Positions 53,796 through 55,797 of a stretch of 55,797 nucleotides of DNA are shown here, piece after piece. Origin of the DNA: Nostoc punctiforme NIES-2108 (GTDB lineage Bacteria > Cyanobacteriota > Cyanobacteriia > Cyanobacteriales > Nostocaceae); contig LXQE01000171.1 of assembly GCA_003326195.1 (NCBI GenBank), positions 1-55,797 on the forward strand, written 5' to 3'. The position numbers and the translations under genes are program-made. The first letter of the stretch is position 1, and each line of letters starts with the position of its first letter. Below the pieces are notes generated by a model. The model searched no databases. It had not been told where the DNA came from and saw only the letters and a list, made by a program, of their open reading frames with translations.

Positions 53796-55054
53796 AGTTT
53801 TTTGGCATTTTCAATAATTTCAGGTTTTAATTGGGTGACAACATCTTTTCGAGAGTTGATAGCTGCTGCTATAAAATAAAACTCAATAGTTGTAAAAGTA
53901 TAGTCTTCAGTAAAAACATCTGGAATTTGAGACACTAAAAACATAATAATTGGAACAGTAATTAAAGGATTAGCATACTTAACTTTCAATGCTATTTTCG
54001 CTAAAAAATTAGTAAATAGCAATAATCCAGGAATTCCTTGTTCTGCTGACACATTTAAAAATATATTATGTGCGTGATAACTTTTCTTTCCCCAAACTTT
54101 CACTCCTATCTGGTCTGGAAAAACTCCTATACCTATACCAGTAAATGGTCTTTTAATAGTTTCATTAATAGCTGCCTGCCACATTTCAAATCTTGTAACA
54201 CCTGTTCCTACAAGAGTAATAATCTTTTTCCCATGTGGATTTAATAAATTTGAATTTTCTGTAAATACATTAGTTAATGGAAATATTTTACTATCTGCCA
54301 AACCAATTCGCCGTGTAGAAACAGGTACAGTTACAATGAATAAAAACAACAAGCTGATTAGATAAATCATTTTTCTAAAACTAATAATTTTATATATCAA
54401 CAAAAGAAACATACCAATTATGAAAATTACCCAGCCATTACCGCTGGCAGATAAAGCTAAGGAAATTACAAAAATTAATTCGCTTATATGTAATTCAATT
54501 TTAGAAATCTTATTCTGTTTTTCTAAAATCAGGCTTAAACATAATCCAATGGCGACTATGACCCCAAACTGATTAGGGTTTTGCATAATTGAACCAATCT
54601 CAGGATAAAAGCTGGGGAACTTTAATGATTTAAAAATCCAGTTGTTGGGAAGTAAAACCTCTAAAAAACCCAAACCTGCAATTATCTGTAGCAAGTATAA
54701 TATACAACGATAATAGAATGTTAGAGATAGTGTTGTTATATTTTTAAAGGTTAATACTAAAAAAGCAAAAAATAATATGTAATAAGTTGAATATTTTAGA
54801 CTATAAGTAATAGCAATATTTGGAAACTCGCTCATTAATGAGGACAGCCACATCCACAAATACATGAGACTTATAGATATCAAAATTATTTTATGCTTAT
54901 TAACAACTTCTGGTAGAGATTTGAAAGATAAACTAATGATTCCAAAACTAAATGCAGGAAGTAATAAATAATGAATGCCAATATTTATTCCTGGAAATTT
55001 AATTCGCCCTAAAAGTGAAGAAAATAATATAAGCAGAAAAAATATATTAATCAT
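53792..55054 (-). CDS. O-antigen ligase/polymerase family membrane protein
   Basis: A 420-residue protein with about 11-12 hydrophobic segments and a large loop at roughly 245-330. The Wzy/WaaL signature lies in that loop: GIGIGVFPDQ, then SYHAHNIFLNVSAEQGIPGLLLF with the key His. Such proteins polymerise or ligate undecaprenyl-linked glycans at the outer face of the inner membrane. It is strongly AT-rich and ends in a 4-bp overlap with the GT4 gene, giving a short exopolysaccharide operon transcribed leftwards. Confidence 0.88.
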   Translation of the reverse strand: MINIFFLLILFSSLLGRIKFPGINIGIHYLLLPAFSFGIISLSFKSLPEVVNKHKIILISISLMYLWMWLSSLMSEFPNIAITYSLKYSTYYILFFAFLVLTFKNITTLSLTFYYRCILYLLQIIAGLGFLEVLLPNNWIFKSLKFPSFYPEIGSIMQNPNQFGVIVAIGLCLSLILEKQNKISKIELHISELIFVISLALSASGNGWVIFIIGMFLLLIYKIISFRKMIYLISLLFLFIVTVPVSTRRIGLADSKIFPLTNVFTENSNLLNPHGKKIITLVGTGVTRFEMWQAAINETIKRPFTGIGIGVFPDQIGVKVWGKKSYHAHNIFLNVSAEQGIPGLLLFTNFLAKIALKVKYANPLITVPIIMFLVSQIPDVFTEDYTFTTIEFYFIAAAINSRKDVVTQLKPEIIENAKKL

Positions 55055-55310
55055 GAACTTTTGTTTAAAGATATTTTTTTGACAAAAGAAAACCTATATA
55101 AACCTAATTTTGCAGGTTTAGAGATAGATTTTGATATTTTTCTTCAAGTTATAATCCTGAGTACGTAGAGAATATTAGCATAATACAGTCTTCGCCAATA
55201 TCATCTTTTTAAGCTAGGATTAATTTGAGATTTTTGCACAGCAAAATATTCTTTCTGAGTAGAACCTGAAAAAGTCGCAATCTATTCCGAATGTACATTA
55301 TCAGATATTT

Positions 55311-55797
55311 TTAATTAATCATCTGCCAAATTTTGAGAATGTTCTCACCACTTCCACCACCGGCAATGGTTTGTCCATCTGGGCTAATGGCAACGGCATA
55401 AATATATCCAGAACCTGTCTCCAAAGTGCGGATTTCCTTTCCTGTGACTGGGTTCCAAAGTTTGATTGTCTTGTCACTACTGCCACTTACAAGGGTGATA
55501 CCATTTGAACCTACGCTTGGCAAAAAGGCGACAGAATTAACCTTATCATTATGTCCTTTTAAGGTGTGGATTAACTTTCCTGTTTTCAAATTCCACAATT
55601 TAATTGTCTTGTCTTTACTACCACTGGCAAGGATGACGCCATCGGGAGCAAAAGCGACTGAAAGAATCGATTCTGGATTTCCCTCTAAGGTGCGGATTAA
55701 CTTTCCTGTTCCCAGATTCCACAATTTAATTGTTTTATCCCAGCTACCACTGGCAAGGGTTTTACCATCTGGACTGAAAACTACAGATGCAACACCA
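55311..55797 (-). CDS. WD40-repeat protein, 3' end only
   Basis: The frame runs to the window edge, so only the last 162 or so residues are visible: nearly four WD40 blades with the pattern VAFAPDGVILASGSKDKTIKLWN and a spacing of about 42 residues. The final blade is incomplete (GGSGENILKIWQMIN). Closely alike blades are typical of the large WD40 proteins of Nostoc, often fused to kinase, NB-ARC or caspase domains that would lie beyond the edge. The effector domain cannot be told. Confidence 0.88.
   Translation of the reverse strand, partial: GVASVVFSPDGKTLASGSWDKTIKLWNLGTGKLIRTLEGNPESILSVAFAPDGVILASGSKDKTIKLWNLKTGKLIHTLKGHNDKVNSVAFLPSVGSNGITLVSGSSDKTIKLWNPVTGKEIRTLETGSGYIYAVAISPDGQTIAGGGSGENILKIWQMIN

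Overview
The window comes from a filamentous, probably heterocyst-forming cyanobacterium of the Nostoc/Anabaena group. The grounds are the very frequent GCGATCGC (HIP1) octamers inside and between genes, heptamer tandem repeats (STRR type), many dispersed palindromes, and a set of cyanobacterial genes: PrcA-type calcium-dependent protease, cyAbrB, Tab2/Atab2, the Slr1339 salt-stress family, a cyanobacteriochrome and type II NADH dehydrogenase. It reads as an ordinary chromosomal segment in which most genes stand alone, with a few short operons and many repeat-rich gaps. No CRISPR array, phage or plasmid backbone was seen.

Layout. 1-7.8 kb: a frameshifted IS701-like transposase fragment, D-lactate dehydrogenase, a TPP riboswitch with thiC, an 11-copy 21-bp tandem repeat, protease prcA with a divergent gene that resembles only its propeptide, and a DUF4351/Rpn-like protein. 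7.8-14.8 kb: a leftward cluster with a zinc-ribbon membrane protein, a LysA-fold protein without its PLP lysine, an AsnB-like synthetase without its glutaminase cysteine, and a small membrane protein; then a two-domain VOC protein and a small cyanobacterial protein. 14.8-15.7 kb: nested dispersed elements. 15.7-22.8 kb: a divergent two-partner-secretion pair, TpsB and a 1677-residue protein joining a family 2 glycosyltransferase, an internal signal peptide, a TpsA passenger and a CHAT protease. 22.8-27.5 kb: a fibrillin-like protein, tRNA-Val(GAC), an ABC-exporter remnant, a large serine recombinase lacking canonical catalytic residues, and a membrane protein. 27.5-35.4 kb: GT39 glycosyltransferase, ClC transporter, cyAbrB, Rrf2 regulator, cbiB and pyrR. 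35.4-42.4 kb: a membrane-bound array of four GAF domains (three DXCF-type cyanobacteriochromes) with no output domain, purN, a sugar ABC permease, a thermonuclease lipoprotein, a diiron protein and an HxlR regulator. 42.4-49.6 kb: the Slr1339/VWA/VWA operon, a PAS remnant, NDH-2, a HAD hydrolase, Tab2 and a PmbA/TldE-like protein. 49.6-55.8 kb: a ClC-CBS-USP fusion with glutamine at the gating-glutamate position, an exopolysaccharide operon (O-antigen ligase, GT4, small membrane protein), and the 3' end of a WD40 gene.

Most promising for new biology: the glycosyltransferase-TpsA-CHAT fusion with its TpsB; the AsnB-like/LysA-like pair in which both enzymes lack a hallmark residue; the stand-alone propeptide opposite prcA; the output-less cyanobacteriochrome array; and intergenic-type repeats lying in frame inside at least three proteins. 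All family assignments come from reading motifs by eye; no database search was run.
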